Origin: Clostridiales bacterium
GTDB lineage: Bacteria > Bacillota > Clostridia > Lachnospirales > Lachnospiraceae
Reading direction: 5' to 3'
NCBI GenBank assembly: GCA_021202655.1
Contig: JAJQCO010000003.1
Span: 10,316 to 56,691, forward strand
Length of the DNA: 46,376 nt
Both the position numbers and the translations under genes were made by a program. Each line of letters starts with the position of its first letter. Within the stretch, counting starts at the first letter, position 1. A model generated the notes under the pieces. It saw only the letters and a list, made by a program, of their open reading frames with translations. It was not told the DNA's origin and made no database searches. This document shows positions 1-9,179 of the stretch, piece by piece.

Positions 1-10
1 ATTTTTTTGC

Positions 11-61
11 CATAGCATACGAAAGGAGCTGCCGGTGGCAGGTCCTGTAGTTTATGCTATC
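11..61. repeat. Nested inverted-repeat element, copy 1 of a dispersed CATAGCATAC motif
   Basis: Outer arms ATAGCATA (12-19) / TATGCTAT (53-60); inner arms AGGAGCTGCC (24-33) / GGCAGGTCCT (37-46) with one mismatch and loop GGT. Related sequence recurs near 12185, 16455 and 17049. Confidence 0.7.
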
Positions 62-75
62 AGGGAGGGAATGGC

Positions 76-498
76 ATGCAGCTTGAGGACAGTATTCATT
101 TTCTGCTCACGGTCTCTCAGCATACGGTCTTTCAGCGACTGAGCCGGGAGCTTACTCCATATGATATCACCCCGTCTCAGTATGGCGTCTTAAGCTGTCT
201 CTGGTCCGCCGGAGGCGTCTGCTTTCCGAGGCAGATCGCAGAGACGCTTAGTCTGGAGACGTCTACGGTATCGGGAATCCTTGACCGGATGCAGCGGAAG
301 GAGCTGATCACGCGCGGGATCAATCAGGACAACCGCCGGGAGATTTTTGTGTCTATGACGGAAAAGGGAGAAGCGTTAAGAGAACCGCTTCAGAAGATCG
401 TTGAGAATTTAAACGACGAAATGCTGCAGGGGTTTACCGAGGAGGAACGCGCGTTCCTGAAAAAGGCGTTGCTTCGCATGGCGGAGAGGGAAGCCTGA
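76..498 (+). CDS. MarR family winged-helix transcriptional regulator
   Basis: 140 aa; MarR-like wHTH pattern (ITPSQYGVLSCLWSAGG...IAETLSLETSTVSGILDRMQRKELITRGINQDNRREIFVSMTEKG). Confidence 0.9.
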   Translation: MQLEDSIHFLLTVSQHTVFQRLSRELTPYDITPSQYGVLSCLWSAGGVCFPRQIAETLSLETSTVSGILDRMQRKELITRGINQDNRREIFVSMTEKGEALREPLQKIVENLNDEMLQGFTEEERAFLKKALLRMAEREA

Positions 499-529
499 AA
501 AATATCTGAAATATTTATAGTAAACGACT

Positions 530-733
530 ATGCGCCGCTTACGCGGCGCGCCACCACGTATGAAAGTCAGCTGCTTCGCGCTTACGCGCTCCCGCAGCTG
601 CCACCGGTATTCGCAATCCGCTCGTTTTTCTTCGAAAAACGGCTACTTGCTCATACCGGCTTGGTTGCCAAATGTCTGTACGTCCTTGCGTGCGAGCACG
701 CAGTCCGTACAGCCGCTTGGCAACACTTTCATA
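530..733. repeat. Multi-hairpin structured intergenic element (cloverleaf-like fold)
   Basis: Outer stem TATGAAAGT (559-567)/ACTTTCATA (725-733) encloses three hairpins: CAGCTGC/GCAGCTG (568-574/594-600), CCGGTAT/ATACCGG (604-610/653-659), GTTGCCAA/TTGGCAAC (664-671/717-724). It is preceded by hairpin GCGCCGCTTACGCGGCGC. Confidence 0.75.
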
Positions 734-835
734 GTAAATTTTCATTCAGAGGCATTGTGAAATGAAGTCGCTTATGGTAAACTGTGGAATAGCGGAGGCG
801 CGGGTGCGCCCTGGATTCTGGCGGGAGGAAGTTCC

Positions 836-1441
836 ATGATAGCGATTGTTGATTATGATGCGGGAAATCTGAAAAGTGTGGAGAAAGCGCTGACAGCTCT
901 GGGAGAACAGCCGACGGTCACGCGGGACGGGGAGACGATCCTTGCCGCGGACAAGGTGATTCTGCCGGGCGTCGGCGCTTTTGGCGATGCGATGGGGCGT
1001 CTGCGCCAGTATGGGCTGGTGGATGTGCTTCGCGGGGTGGCCGCGAAGGGAACGCCGTTTCTCGGGATCTGTCTGGGGCTGCAGCTTCTGTTTGAGCGCA
1101 GCGACGAGAGCGACGGCGTGGAGGGACTGGGGATTCTGCCGGGTGAGATTCTGAGGATCCCGGAATGTCCGGGCATGAAGATCCCGCATATGGGATGGAA
1201 TTCCATCGACATCCGTCCGGGCAGCCGACTGTTTTCGGGGATCCCGAACGGCTCTTATGTATATTTTGTTCATTCGTATTATCTGAAGGCGTCGGAGCCG
1301 GAGATTGTGGCCGCGACGACGGAATATATCACGCACATTCACGCGGCGGTGGAGCGGGGCAATGTCTTTGCAACCCAGTTTCATCCGGAGAAGAGCAGTG
1401 AGATCGGGCTTCAGATCCTGAAAAATTTCATCAGCCTGTAA
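836..1441 (+). CDS. hisH: Imidazole glycerol phosphate synthase subunit HisH
   Basis: Class I glutamine amidotransferase motifs ([32 protein letters not shown]); adjacent to hisF. Confidence 0.97.
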   Translation: MIAIVDYDAGNLKSVEKALTALGEQPTVTRDGETILAADKVILPGVGAFGDAMGRLRQYGLVDVLRGVAAKGTPFLGICLGLQLLFERSDESDGVEGLGILPGEILRIPECPGMKIPHMGWNSIDIRPGSRLFSGIPNGSYVYFVHSYYLKASEPEIVAATTEYITHIHAAVERGNVFATQFHPEKSSEIGLQILKNFISL

Positions 1442-1467
1442 GAGCATGGCGGGAAGGAGCTTCTGAT

Positions 1468-2232
1468 ATGTTTACAAAAAGAATCATTCCCTGCCTGGAT
1501 GTGAATAACGGGCGGGTGGTGAAGGGCGTAAATTTTGTCAACCTGCGGGATGCGGGGGATCCGGTGGAGATTGCGGCGGCCTACGATAAGGCGGGCGCGG
1601 ATGAGTTGGTTTTCCTGGACATCACGGCGTCTTCGGACGCGAGGGAGACGGTGGTGGATATGGTGCGCCGGGTGGCCGAAAAAGTATTTATCCCGTTTAC
1701 GGTTGGAGGCGGCATCCGGACGGTGGAGGATTTTCGGAAGATCCTGCGCGAGGGCGCGGATAAGATTTCCGTGAATTCTGCGGCGATTAACCGGCCGGAG
1801 CTGATCTCGGAGGCGGCGGATAAGTTCGGTCGCCAGTGCGTGGTGGTGGCGATCGACGCGCGCCGGAGAGCGGACGGTTCCGGCTGGAATGTATTCAAGA
1901 ACGGCGGCCGGATTGATACGGGACTGGACGCGGTCGAGTGGGCGAAACGGGCGGATGCGCTCGGCGCGGGCGAGATTCTGCTGACGAGCATGGACTGTGA
2001 CGGTACGAAGGCAGGTTACGATAATGAGCTGACTGCGCGGATCGCCGAGCAGGTGTCTGTGCCGGTCATCGCCTCCGGCGGAGCGGGGACGATGAAACAT
2101 TTTTACGATGCGCTGACGGCCGGGAAGGCGGACGCGGCTCTTGCGGCATCCCTTTTCCATTATAAGGAGCTGGAGATCTGCGACCTGAAGCGATATCTGC
2201 GCGGTCGGGGCATTTCCGTGCGAATGAATTAA
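1468..2232 (+). CDS. hisF: Imidazole glycerol phosphate synthase subunit HisF
   Basis: [23 protein letters not shown]... (beta-alpha)8 HisF signature, [24 protein letters not shown]. Confidence 0.98.
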   Translation: MFTKRIIPCLDVNNGRVVKGVNFVNLRDAGDPVEIAAAYDKAGADELVFLDITASSDARETVVDMVRRVAEKVFIPFTVGGGIRTVEDFRKILREGADKISVNSAAINRPELISEAADKFGRQCVVVAIDARRRADGSGWNVFKNGGRIDTGLDAVEWAKRADALGAGEILLTSMDCDGTKAGYDNELTARIAEQVSVPVIASGGAGTMKHFYDALTAGKADAALAASLFHYKELEICDLKRYLRGRGISVRMN

Positions 2233-2290
2233 GCTGGCGGCCGGGATTCCGGATGAAATGGATCAAAAACGGCAGGAAGGAGAGACGACG

Positions 2291-2998
2291 ATGGGGGCGA
2301 TTGCAAACGACTGGCTGGAGCCTTTGAGGCCGGAGTTTGGGAAACCGTATTACAGGGAGCTTTATAATAAGGTACGTGAGGAATATTCGACGCGTCAGTG
2401 TTTCCCGGACGCGAACGACATTTTTAATGCATTTGAATTTACCCCTCTTTCCGAGGTGAAGGTAGTGATTCTGGGACAGGATCCCTATCACAATGTGGGG
2501 CAGGCTCATGGTCTGTGTTTTTCGGTGAAGCCGGATGTGGAAATTCCGCCGTCCCTGGTGAATATCTATCAGGAGCTTCACGATGATCTGGGCTGTTATA
2601 TTCCGGATAACGGATATCTGGTGAAGTGGGCGAAGCAGGGGGTTATGCTCTTAAATACCGTTCTGACCGTGCGGGCGCACGCGGCAAATTCTCACCGCGG
2701 GATTGGCTGGGAGGAATTCACGGACGCGGCGATCCGCATCCTGAATGAACAGGATCGCCCGATGGTATTCATTCTCTGGGGGCGTCCGGCGCAGAGAAAG
2801 AAGATAATGCTGACGAATCCGAAGCATCTGGTTTTAGAAGCGCCGCACCCGAGCCCGCTGTCTGCGCACCGCGGTTTTTTCGGCAGCCGTCCGTTCTCGA
2901 AGACAAATGCGTATCTGGAGGAACACGGACTGACGCCGATCGACTGGCAGATTGAGAATGTCGGCCGCGGTTTGCCGGGTGGGAATGATAACAGATAA
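2291..2998 (+). CDS. ung: Uracil-DNA glycosylase, family 1
   Basis: VVILGQDPYHNVGQAHGLCFSV motif and HPSPLSAHRGFFG; start chosen at internal ATG 2291. Confidence 0.97.
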   Translation: MGAIANDWLEPLRPEFGKPYYRELYNKVREEYSTRQCFPDANDIFNAFEFTPLSEVKVVILGQDPYHNVGQAHGLCFSVKPDVEIPPSLVNIYQELHDDLGCYIPDNGYLVKWAKQGVMLLNTVLTVRAHAANSHRGIGWEEFTDAAIRILNEQDRPMVFILWGRPAQRKKIMLTNPKHLVLEAPHPSPLSAHRGFFGSRPFSKTNAYLEEHGLTPIDWQIENVGRGLPGGNDNR

Positions 2999-3010
2999 AA
3001 GGAGACTGAG

Positions 3011-3838
3011 ATGATAGAATGTTTGAAGGTCATTGTGCTTGGCATTGTGGAGGGCTTTACGGAATGGCTCCCGATCAGCAGCACAGGCCATATGATTCTG
3101 GTGGATGAACTGATTCGCCTGAATGTGACGGAGGATTTCAGAACGGTCTTTCTGGTGGTGATCCAGCTGGGGGCGATTCTGGCGGTGGTCGTCCTGTATT
3201 TTCGCAGGCTGAATCCGTTTGATCCCGGGAAGACGTCAAAGCAGAAGTGGGCGACGGTTCGTCTGTGGGTGAAGATCGTCATCGCCTGTATCCCGGCGGC
3301 TGTGTTCGGCCTGCTTTTAGACGACTGGATGGACGCTCACCTGTACAATGGCTGGGTGGTTGCGGCGATGCTGATTGTCTACGGCATTCTTTTCCTGATG
3401 ATAGAAGACCGGAATCGGGGCAGAGAGTTTCGGATCCAGAGGGTGACACAGATCAGCTATCAGACGGCGCTTTTCATCGGCCTGTTTCAGGTTTTGTCCC
3501 TGGTGCCGGGTACGTCCCGTTCAGGCGCGACGATTCTGGGCGCGATGATCCTTGGCTGTTCCCGAAGCGCGGCGGCGGAATTCTCTTTCTTTCTGGGGAT
3601 CCCGGTTATGTTTGGCGCGAGTCTTCTGAAGCTGGTGAAATTCGGGCTTGCGTTCTCAGGGCTGGAGCTGTTTTATCTGCTTTTGGGTATGGTAATTGCC
3701 TTTGGCGTGTCTGTCGTGTCCATCCGCTTTCTGATGGGCTTTATCCGGCAGAATGATTTCAAACCGTTTGGATATTACCGGATTGTGCTGGGTGTGATTG
3801 TGCTGGCATATTTTACCGTGCAGACACTGCTGGCGTAG
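3011..3838 (+). CDS. uppP: Undecaprenyl-diphosphate phosphatase (BacA/UppP family)
   Basis: [17 protein letters not shown] and [17 protein letters not shown] motifs. Confidence 0.97.
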   Translation: MIECLKVIVLGIVEGFTEWLPISSTGHMILVDELIRLNVTEDFRTVFLVVIQLGAILAVVVLYFRRLNPFDPGKTSKQKWATVRLWVKIVIACIPAAVFGLLLDDWMDAHLYNGWVVAAMLIVYGILFLMIEDRNRGREFRIQRVTQISYQTALFIGLFQVLSLVPGTSRSGATILGAMILGCSRSAAAEFSFFLGIPVMFGASLLKLVKFGLAFSGLELFYLLLGMVIAFGVSVVSIRFLMGFIRQNDFKPFGYYRIVLGVIVLAYFTVQTLLA

Positions 3839-3844
3839 CTTCGG

Positions 3845-4198
3845 TCAGCGCTCCGGCTCGACAACGCGAACAATCAGACGGTTTGGCAGGCAGACGATCA
3901 TCTCCCCGTTTTGGGAGATACGGCCCTCGTTTACACAGATATGATCCGGGCAGCTGGCTTCTGTGATCCGGGCGCTGCCTTCGTGGATGACGAGATGGTT
4001 GGAGCCGCCGGACCAGGTTTCAAGGATGGTATCGACCTCGTCGTCCAGGCGGTAGGTCGCGACGACAGAGCCGTCCACGGAAACCTCCACGCGGGCAGCC
4101 GGTCTCTGGCGGATGATGAAATTAGCCAGGGCGCCGACTGCGGCGATGACAAGGATGGCAACGATCAGGATGAAATCCTTTCGGGTAAATTTTTTCAT
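3845..4198 (-). CDS. NusG domain II-containing protein
   Basis: Single N-terminal TM, EVSVDGSVVATYRL...CPDHICVNEGRISQNGEMIVCLPNRLIVRV, typical of NusG_II membrane-anchored proteins. Confidence 0.85.
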   Translation of the reverse strand: MKKFTRKDFILIVAILVIAAVGALANFIIRQRPAARVEVSVDGSVVATYRLDDEVDTILETWSGGSNHLVIHEGSARITEASCPDHICVNEGRISQNGEMIVCLPNRLIVRVVEPER

Positions 4199-4334
4199 AG
4201 ATAAGGAAACCTCTTTCTCTTGTTCGTTATCAGTGTATCACAATGTGAAAAAAGCCGCAACGGAAAACCGGTGACAGGCGGATGGATAGGCGGATCGCGG
4301 GCAGGAAAATATGGAATTGAGGAGGAATGAGAGC

Positions 4335-4853
4335 ATGAAGAAAGACGGCCATGGAGCCAGGGCGGCAGCGCTTTACGGGATGCTGATCGCCCTGGCCTTT
4401 ATTTTCAGCTATATCGAATCGCTGTTTCCGATGCCGGTTCCGATTCCGGGTGTGAAGCTGGGACTGGCGAATCTGGTAAACGTCGTGGGACTGTATACGG
4501 TGGGCGCCGCCGGGACGGCGGCGGTATCGCTTCTGCGCATTGTGATGGTTGGTTTTACCTTCAGCAATCCGGGAAGTATGCTGTATTCTCTGTCTGGGGG
4601 CGTTCTGAGCCTGCTTGTTATGATTCTGATGAAGAAGACCGGGGGCTTTGGCAAGGTCGGCGTCAGTGTGATGGGAGGGATTTTTCACAACATTGGCCAG
4701 CTGGGAATGGCGGCTCTGATTACGAATACCGTCGGCATCTTCTCCTATCTGCCGGTTCTGCTGGTGGCGGGCGTCATAACCGGAGCCGTGATCGGGCTTG
4801 TCGGCGGGCTGGTGGTGGAGCGCATTGCACCAGTGGTGACGCGGATGAGGTAA
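4335..4853 (+). CDS. Gx transporter family protein (heptaprenyl diphosphate synthase component I-like)
   Basis: ALIFSYIESLFPMPVPIPGVKLGLANLVNVVGLY-type membrane protein; next to a NusG_II gene, a common pairing. Confidence 0.85.
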   Translation: MKKDGHGARAAALYGMLIALAFIFSYIESLFPMPVPIPGVKLGLANLVNVVGLYTVGAAGTAAVSLLRIVMVGFTFSNPGSMLYSLSGGVLSLLVMILMKKTGGFGKVGVSVMGGIFHNIGQLGMAALITNTVGIFSYLPVLLVAGVITGAVIGLVGGLVVERIAPVVTRMR

Positions 4854-4993
4854 CCGACCGGGACATGCTTCTTCCATTCACAAGGGATTCTCTGTGGACG
4901 GTTCAGGGATATTGATGTTTGAAATTTGTCGAAAACAGAGTTATATTTCCATCGACAGGAGATTTTCTGACAGGTGTCGGAGGGAATGAAAAG

Positions 4994-6664
4994 ATGGAAA
5001 TGAAGAAAGAGAGAAATGCAGCCGATCTTCTGGTGGAATGCCTGGAAGAAGAGGGCGTAGAATATGTTTTCGGAATTCCGGGAGAGGAAAATCTGGCGGT
5101 GATGAATGCCATTGACGCGTCTCCGATTCGTTTTATCACGACCAGGCATGAGCAGGGCGCGGCGTTTATGGCGGACGTCTATGGGCGTCTGACCGGCAAG
5201 GCGGGCGTGTGCCTGGCGACGCTTGGCCCAGGCGCGACAAATCTGGTGACCGGCGTGGCGGATGCGGACAGCGACGGAGCTCCGTTGGTAGCGATCACCG
5301 GACAGGTGGGGACGGAGCGGATGCACATCACCGGACATCAGTTCCTGGATCTGACGAAGATGTTTGAGCCGATCACGAAGCGGACGAAGATGGTGGTGCG
5401 CCCGGATACGGTGAATGAGATCGTGCGTCTGGCGTTCAAATACGCGGAGAGCGAGAAGCCGGGTGCGACCCATATCGATCTTCCGGTCAATATAGCGAAG
5501 ATGCCGGTGACGGAGAATGATGTGCCGATGCATAAGAAGGTTCCGGCCAAGGAATTCGCGGAGCTGGATACAGTGGAGGATGCGGCCGGACTGATCTTCC
5601 AGGCAAAGAATCCGGTCATTCTGGCGGGCTGCGGCGTGGTGCGTGGTCGCGCCTCAAAGGAGCTTACGGAGTTTGCGACGCGCTTGAAGATCCCGGTTGT
5701 TCACACGATGATGGCAAAGGGCGTGATTCCGTTTGACAATGAGTACTCCATGTGGACCATCGGAATCCCGCAGAGAGATTACCAGAATAAGCTGCTGGAG
5801 AATTCAGATCTGGTCATTGCGGTCGGCTATGACCTGGTAGAATTTGCCCCGTCGAAATGGAACGGACAGGGCAGGATTCCCATCGTCCATATTGATATGA
5901 GGGCGGCTCATATCAACAAGCATTACGAGCCGAAGGTGGAGGTCGTCGGTGATATCGCAGACTCTCTGATGCAGATTCTCAGGCGGACGTCCCGGACCGG
6001 AGAACCGGAGATGGCTCGTCGGATCAAGAAGCAGATGATGGAGGAGCATATGGCCTATGCGTCGGACGACTCCTTCCCGATGAAGCCGCAGCGCATCCTG
6101 TATGACGTGCGGAAGGTGCTGGGCAGAGAGGACATTCTGATCTCGGATGTCGGCGCCCATAAGATGTGGATTGCCCGGCATTATCATTGCTATGAGCCGA
6201 ATACCTGCATCATTTCCAACGGATTTGCAACCATGGGCATCGCGGTGCCCGGCGCGATCGGCGCGAAGCTCGTCTATCCGGACCGGCGGGTGCTGGCGAT
6301 CAGCGGGGACGGCGGCTTCATGATGAACTGTCAGGAACTGGAGACGGCGAGGCGTGAAGGAATTCCGTTTGTGACGCTGATCTTTGAGGATTCCAGCTAT
6401 GGCCTGATTAAGTGGAAGCAGATGGATCAGTACGGTAAGAGCTGCTGTGTCGATTTTACCAATCCGGATTTTGTGAAATTCGCCGAGAGTATGGGCTGCA
6501 TCGGTTACCGGATTGAGAAGGCGGCGGATCTGATTCCGACGCTTGAGAAGGCGTTCGAACAGACGGTGCCGGTCATCATCGACTGCCCGGTCGATTACTC
6601 GGAGAACACGAAGCTCACTGCGCACTTAAAGGAGCTGATGGCACAGCTTTCGCAGCAGATGTAG
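4994..6664 (+). CDS. Acetolactate synthase large subunit (ThDP-dependent)
   Basis: ThDP enzyme signatures (EYVFGIPGEENLAV, RHEQGAAFMADVYGRLTGKAGVCLATLGPGATNL, GDGGFMMNCQELETA). No small regulatory subunit gene is adjacent. Confidence 0.9.
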   Translation: MEMKKERNAADLLVECLEEEGVEYVFGIPGEENLAVMNAIDASPIRFITTRHEQGAAFMADVYGRLTGKAGVCLATLGPGATNLVTGVADADSDGAPLVAITGQVGTERMHITGHQFLDLTKMFEPITKRTKMVVRPDTVNEIVRLAFKYAESEKPGATHIDLPVNIAKMPVTENDVPMHKKVPAKEFAELDTVEDAAGLIFQAKNPVILAGCGVVRGRASKELTEFATRLKIPVVHTMMAKGVIPFDNEYSMWTIGIPQRDYQNKLLENSDLVIAVGYDLVEFAPSKWNGQGRIPIVHIDMRAAHINKHYEPKVEVVGDIADSLMQILRRTSRTGEPEMARRIKKQMMEEHMAYASDDSFPMKPQRILYDVRKVLGREDILISDVGAHKMWIARHYHCYEPNTCIISNGFATMGIAVPGAIGAKLVYPDRRVLAISGDGGFMMNCQELETARREGIPFVTLIFEDSSYGLIKWKQMDQYGKSCCVDFTNPDFVKFAESMGCIGYRIEKAADLIPTLEKAFEQTVPVIIDCPVDYSENTKLTAHLKELMAQLSQQM

Positions 6665-6697
6665 AAAAAGGGACTTGATCTGCATGCCAGGACATGG

Positions 6698-6734
6698 AAA
6701 AACGGAATGATGGACTTTGCATCATTCCGTTTTT
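6698..6734 (+). terminator. Rho-independent terminator
   Basis: AAAAACGGAATGAT - GGACTTTGC - ATCATTCCGTTTTT, perfect 14-bp arms ending in T-run. Confidence 0.9.
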
Positions 6735-6749
6735 GTGTTATCATAGGGG

Positions 6750-7841
6750 ATGTGCAGGAAAGCAAAGAGACAGATTCTGGGAGAATGGTGGCGGATCATG
6801 AGACGACAAAGATGGATCCTCGTGCTGGCGGTCATGTGGCTGTTAGCCGGTTGCGCCGGGAAACATGCGGCGCTGACAGAGTATCATGCGCAGTATTTTG
6901 ATTATTTTGATACCTTTACGACCGTGACGATTTATGCGGAAAGTGAGGAGGCCTTTGCGGAGTATGAGACTCTGATCCGCGAGGAGATGGATGCGTGTCA
7001 TAAGCTGTCTGATATCTATCACACCTATGACGGCATGAATAATGTAAAGACGGTCAATGACCATGCAGGCCTTGCGCCGGTGCAGGTGGAGCAGACGCTG
7101 CTCGATCTGCTGTTATACGCGCGGGAGGAATATGAGGTAACCGGCGGCCGGATGAATGTGGCGATGGGAAGCGTGCTTTCCATCTGGCACGAATACCGGG
7201 AGAGAGGGACGGCGGATCCGGATCACGCCGCGATCCCGGACATGGCGGAGTTAGAGCGGGCGGCGGCGCATACAGACATGGATGATATGGTGATCGATGA
7301 GGAAGCATCGACGGTATATCTGGCAGATCCGGAGATGAGCCTGGATCTTGGCGCGGTGGCGAAGGGATTTGCGGCGGAGCAGGTAGCCGGGAAGCTCAAG
7401 GAGGCAGGGGTGACCTCGGCGCTTTTAAGCCTTGGCGGGAATGTCCGGACGATCGGCGCGAAGCCGGATGGCAGTCCGTGGCGCGTGGGAATTCAGAATC
7501 CGGATGAGGCATCTGAGATGTCTTACATCCATGCGGTAGATGTCAACGACAAAAGCCTGGTGACCAGCGGGACATATCAGCGCTATTATGAGGTGGACGG
7601 GGTGCGTTAGCACCATATTATTCACCCGGATACGCTGATGCCGTGGGACAGATATGTCTCGGTGACGATTCTGTGTGAGGACAGCGGCCGCGCGGACGCC
7701 CTTTCTACCGCGGTGTTCAATATGGATCCGGATGAGGGGCTGGCTTTTATTGAATCACAGGAGGGCGTGGAAGCGCTGTGGATTTTTGCGGACGGGAGCG
7801 AGATGGAGAGCTCCGGGATGGGAGAGTATGTGGAGCAGTAG
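6750..7841 (+). pseudogene. FAD:protein FMN transferase (ApbE family) interrupted by in-frame TAG at 7608-7610
   Basis: ORF 6750-7610 has a lipoprotein-like signal and ApbE motifs (LDLGAVAKGFAAEQV, LLSLGGNVRTIG). The same frame continues HHIIHPDTLMPWDRYVSVTILCEDS...MGEYVEQ to 7841, completing the family C-terminus. The stop falls in DGVR*HHIIHPDT. Confidence 0.85.
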
Positions 7842-7898
7842 CCGGTCATGGAGTCCGTCGCATGAGAAGGAAAAAGAACAGGGAAGGACAGGACATTC

Positions 7899-8795
7899 AT
7901 GAGACAAAGGACGAGTGTGAGGAGCAGCCTGCTTCTGGTGCTGACAGCTCTTATCTGGGGGATTGCCTTTGTGGCGCAGAGTGAGGCCATGCATGACGTG
8001 GGCTCCTTTACCTTTAACGGCTGTCGGTTTGTGGTCGGGGGCATGGTGCTGATCCCGGTGATTCTGCTGCTTCGAAGAAGAGGCGGAGGAGCCCGCGGAC
8101 GGGACGGACGAAGGCGCATGCATACGGCGGTTGTCGGCGGAATCTGCTGCGGGTTGTGCCTTTGTCTGGCGAGCAGCCTGCAGCAGTTTGGAATCGCGCA
8201 GACTACCGTCGGGAAGGCCGGATTTATCACGGCGCTTTATATTGTGATTGTGCCGCTCCTGGAGATATTTCTGGGGAAGCGGATTGGCAGGAATGTCTGG
8301 ATTAGCGTGCTGATCGCCGCGCTGGGGATGTACCTGCTCTGTATCAGAGAAGGATTTTCTGTTGGCCGGGGAGATCTGCTGGTCTTTTTCTGTGCCATTG
8401 TCTTCTCGTTCCATATTCTGGTGATTGATCACTTTTCGCCCCGGGCGGACGGGCTGGTCATCTCCTGTGTGCAGTTCCTGACCGCGGGGATCATTTCCTG
8501 GATCCTGACAGGACTTTTTGAGAGGCCGACCGTGGGGGCGATCGCGGCGGCGACCGTTCCGATCCTGTACGCAGGCGTGGTGTCCTGCGGCGTGGGCTAT
8601 ACGCTGCAGGTTGTGGCGCAGAAGGACGTCGATCCGACGATCGCCTCGCTGCTCATGAGCCTGGAATCGGTGTTTTCCCTTCTCGCAGGCTGGGTGATTC
8701 TCGGCCAGCGCCTTTCCGGAAGAGAGCTGGGCGGCTGCGCGCTGGTTTTTGCCGCCATTGTGCTGGCACAGCTGGCGCCGGAGAGATGCTGTTAG
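7899..8795 (+). CDS. DMT (EamA) family transporter
   Basis: Ten-TM drug/metabolite transporter pattern, two EamA repeats (SLLLVLTALIWGIAFVAQ..., ...SLLMSLESVFSLLAGWVILGQRLSGRELGGCALVFAAIVLAQL). Confidence 0.92.
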   Translation: MRQRTSVRSSLLLVLTALIWGIAFVAQSEAMHDVGSFTFNGCRFVVGGMVLIPVILLLRRRGGGARGRDGRRRMHTAVVGGICCGLCLCLASSLQQFGIAQTTVGKAGFITALYIVIVPLLEIFLGKRIGRNVWISVLIAALGMYLLCIREGFSVGRGDLLVFFCAIVFSFHILVIDHFSPRADGLVISCVQFLTAGIISWILTGLFERPTVGAIAAATVPILYAGVVSCGVGYTLQVVAQKDVDPTIASLLMSLESVFSLLAGWVILGQRLSGRELGGCALVFAAIVLAQLAPERCC

Positions 8796-8828
8796 CTTTT
8801 GCCCGTAGCTTTTGCCCGGAACAAGTGC

Positions 8829-8857
8829 TTGCAGAGTTTGACGGGATATGCTATACT
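8829..8857 (+). promoter_or_regulatory. Putative sigma-A promoter for the SCIFF precursor
   Basis: TTGCAG (8829-8834) - 17 nt - TATACT (8852-8857). Confidence 0.65.
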
Positions 8858-8899
8858 TTTGGTGAGTTCCAGGAAAATAACCGTAGGAGGCGAGAACAG

Positions 8900-9046
8900 A
8901 TGAAGCATGTGAAGACTTTGAATCATAAGACTCTGAAGGAGTCCATGAAGAAGGGCGGCTGCGGTGAGTGCCAGACTTCCTGCCAGTCCGCGTGCAAGAC
9001 GTCCTGCACCGTAGGCAACCAGACCTGCGAGAACGCGAACCGGTAA
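8900..9046 (+). CDS. scfA: SCIFF (six cysteines in forty-five residues) ranthipeptide precursor
   Basis: MKHVKTLNHKTLKESMKKGGCGECQTSCQSACKTSCTVGNQTCENANR: 48 aa, six Cys, immediately upstream of the radical SAM/SPASM maturase. Confidence 0.95.
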   Translation: MKHVKTLNHKTLKESMKKGGCGECQTSCQSACKTSCTVGNQTCENANR

Positions 9047-9081
9047 GCTGCGGTTTGTGAGGACTGTGATGAAGCGATGAG

Positions 9082-9115
9082 AAAGACCCCTATTTTTAGT
9101 GGTAGGGGTCTTTTC
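9082..9115 (+). terminator. Terminator/attenuator between SCIFF precursor and maturase
   Basis: AAGACCCCTA (9083-9092)/TAGGGGTCTT (9103-9112) followed by T-run. Confidence 0.85.
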
Positions 9116-9122
9116 CTTGTGT

Positions 9123-9159
9123 AACTCAGCGAAGCGGAACGCTGAGTTGCAGGATTTTT
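9123..9159 (+). terminator. Second terminator-like hairpin upstream of maturase
   Basis: AACTCAGCG (9123-9131)/CGCTGAGTT (9140-9148), T-run at 9154-9159. Confidence 0.5.
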
Positions 9160-9179
9160 TCAGAAGGAGTAAAGTTCGA

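Noticed and set aside
530-760. ORFs called on both strands (530-760 +, 539-745 -)
   Set aside because: They run through the multi-hairpin element, show low-complexity Arg/Ser-rich translations typical of palindromic GC-rich DNA, and have no convincing RBS or family resemblance.
746-2581. Long antisense ORFs opposite hisH, hisF and ung (746-1447, 1411-2160, 2066-2581)
   Set aside because: Arg/His-rich shadow ORFs opposite GC-rich conserved genes; no family features. Similar shadow ORFs occur throughout, e.g. 9126-10481, 34269-36095 and 36560-37708.
7600-7640. TAG in ApbE considered as pyrrolysine
   Set aside because: The expected residue is Tyr-like and no Pyl system is visible in the window; nonsense mutation or error is simpler unless pylTS is found.
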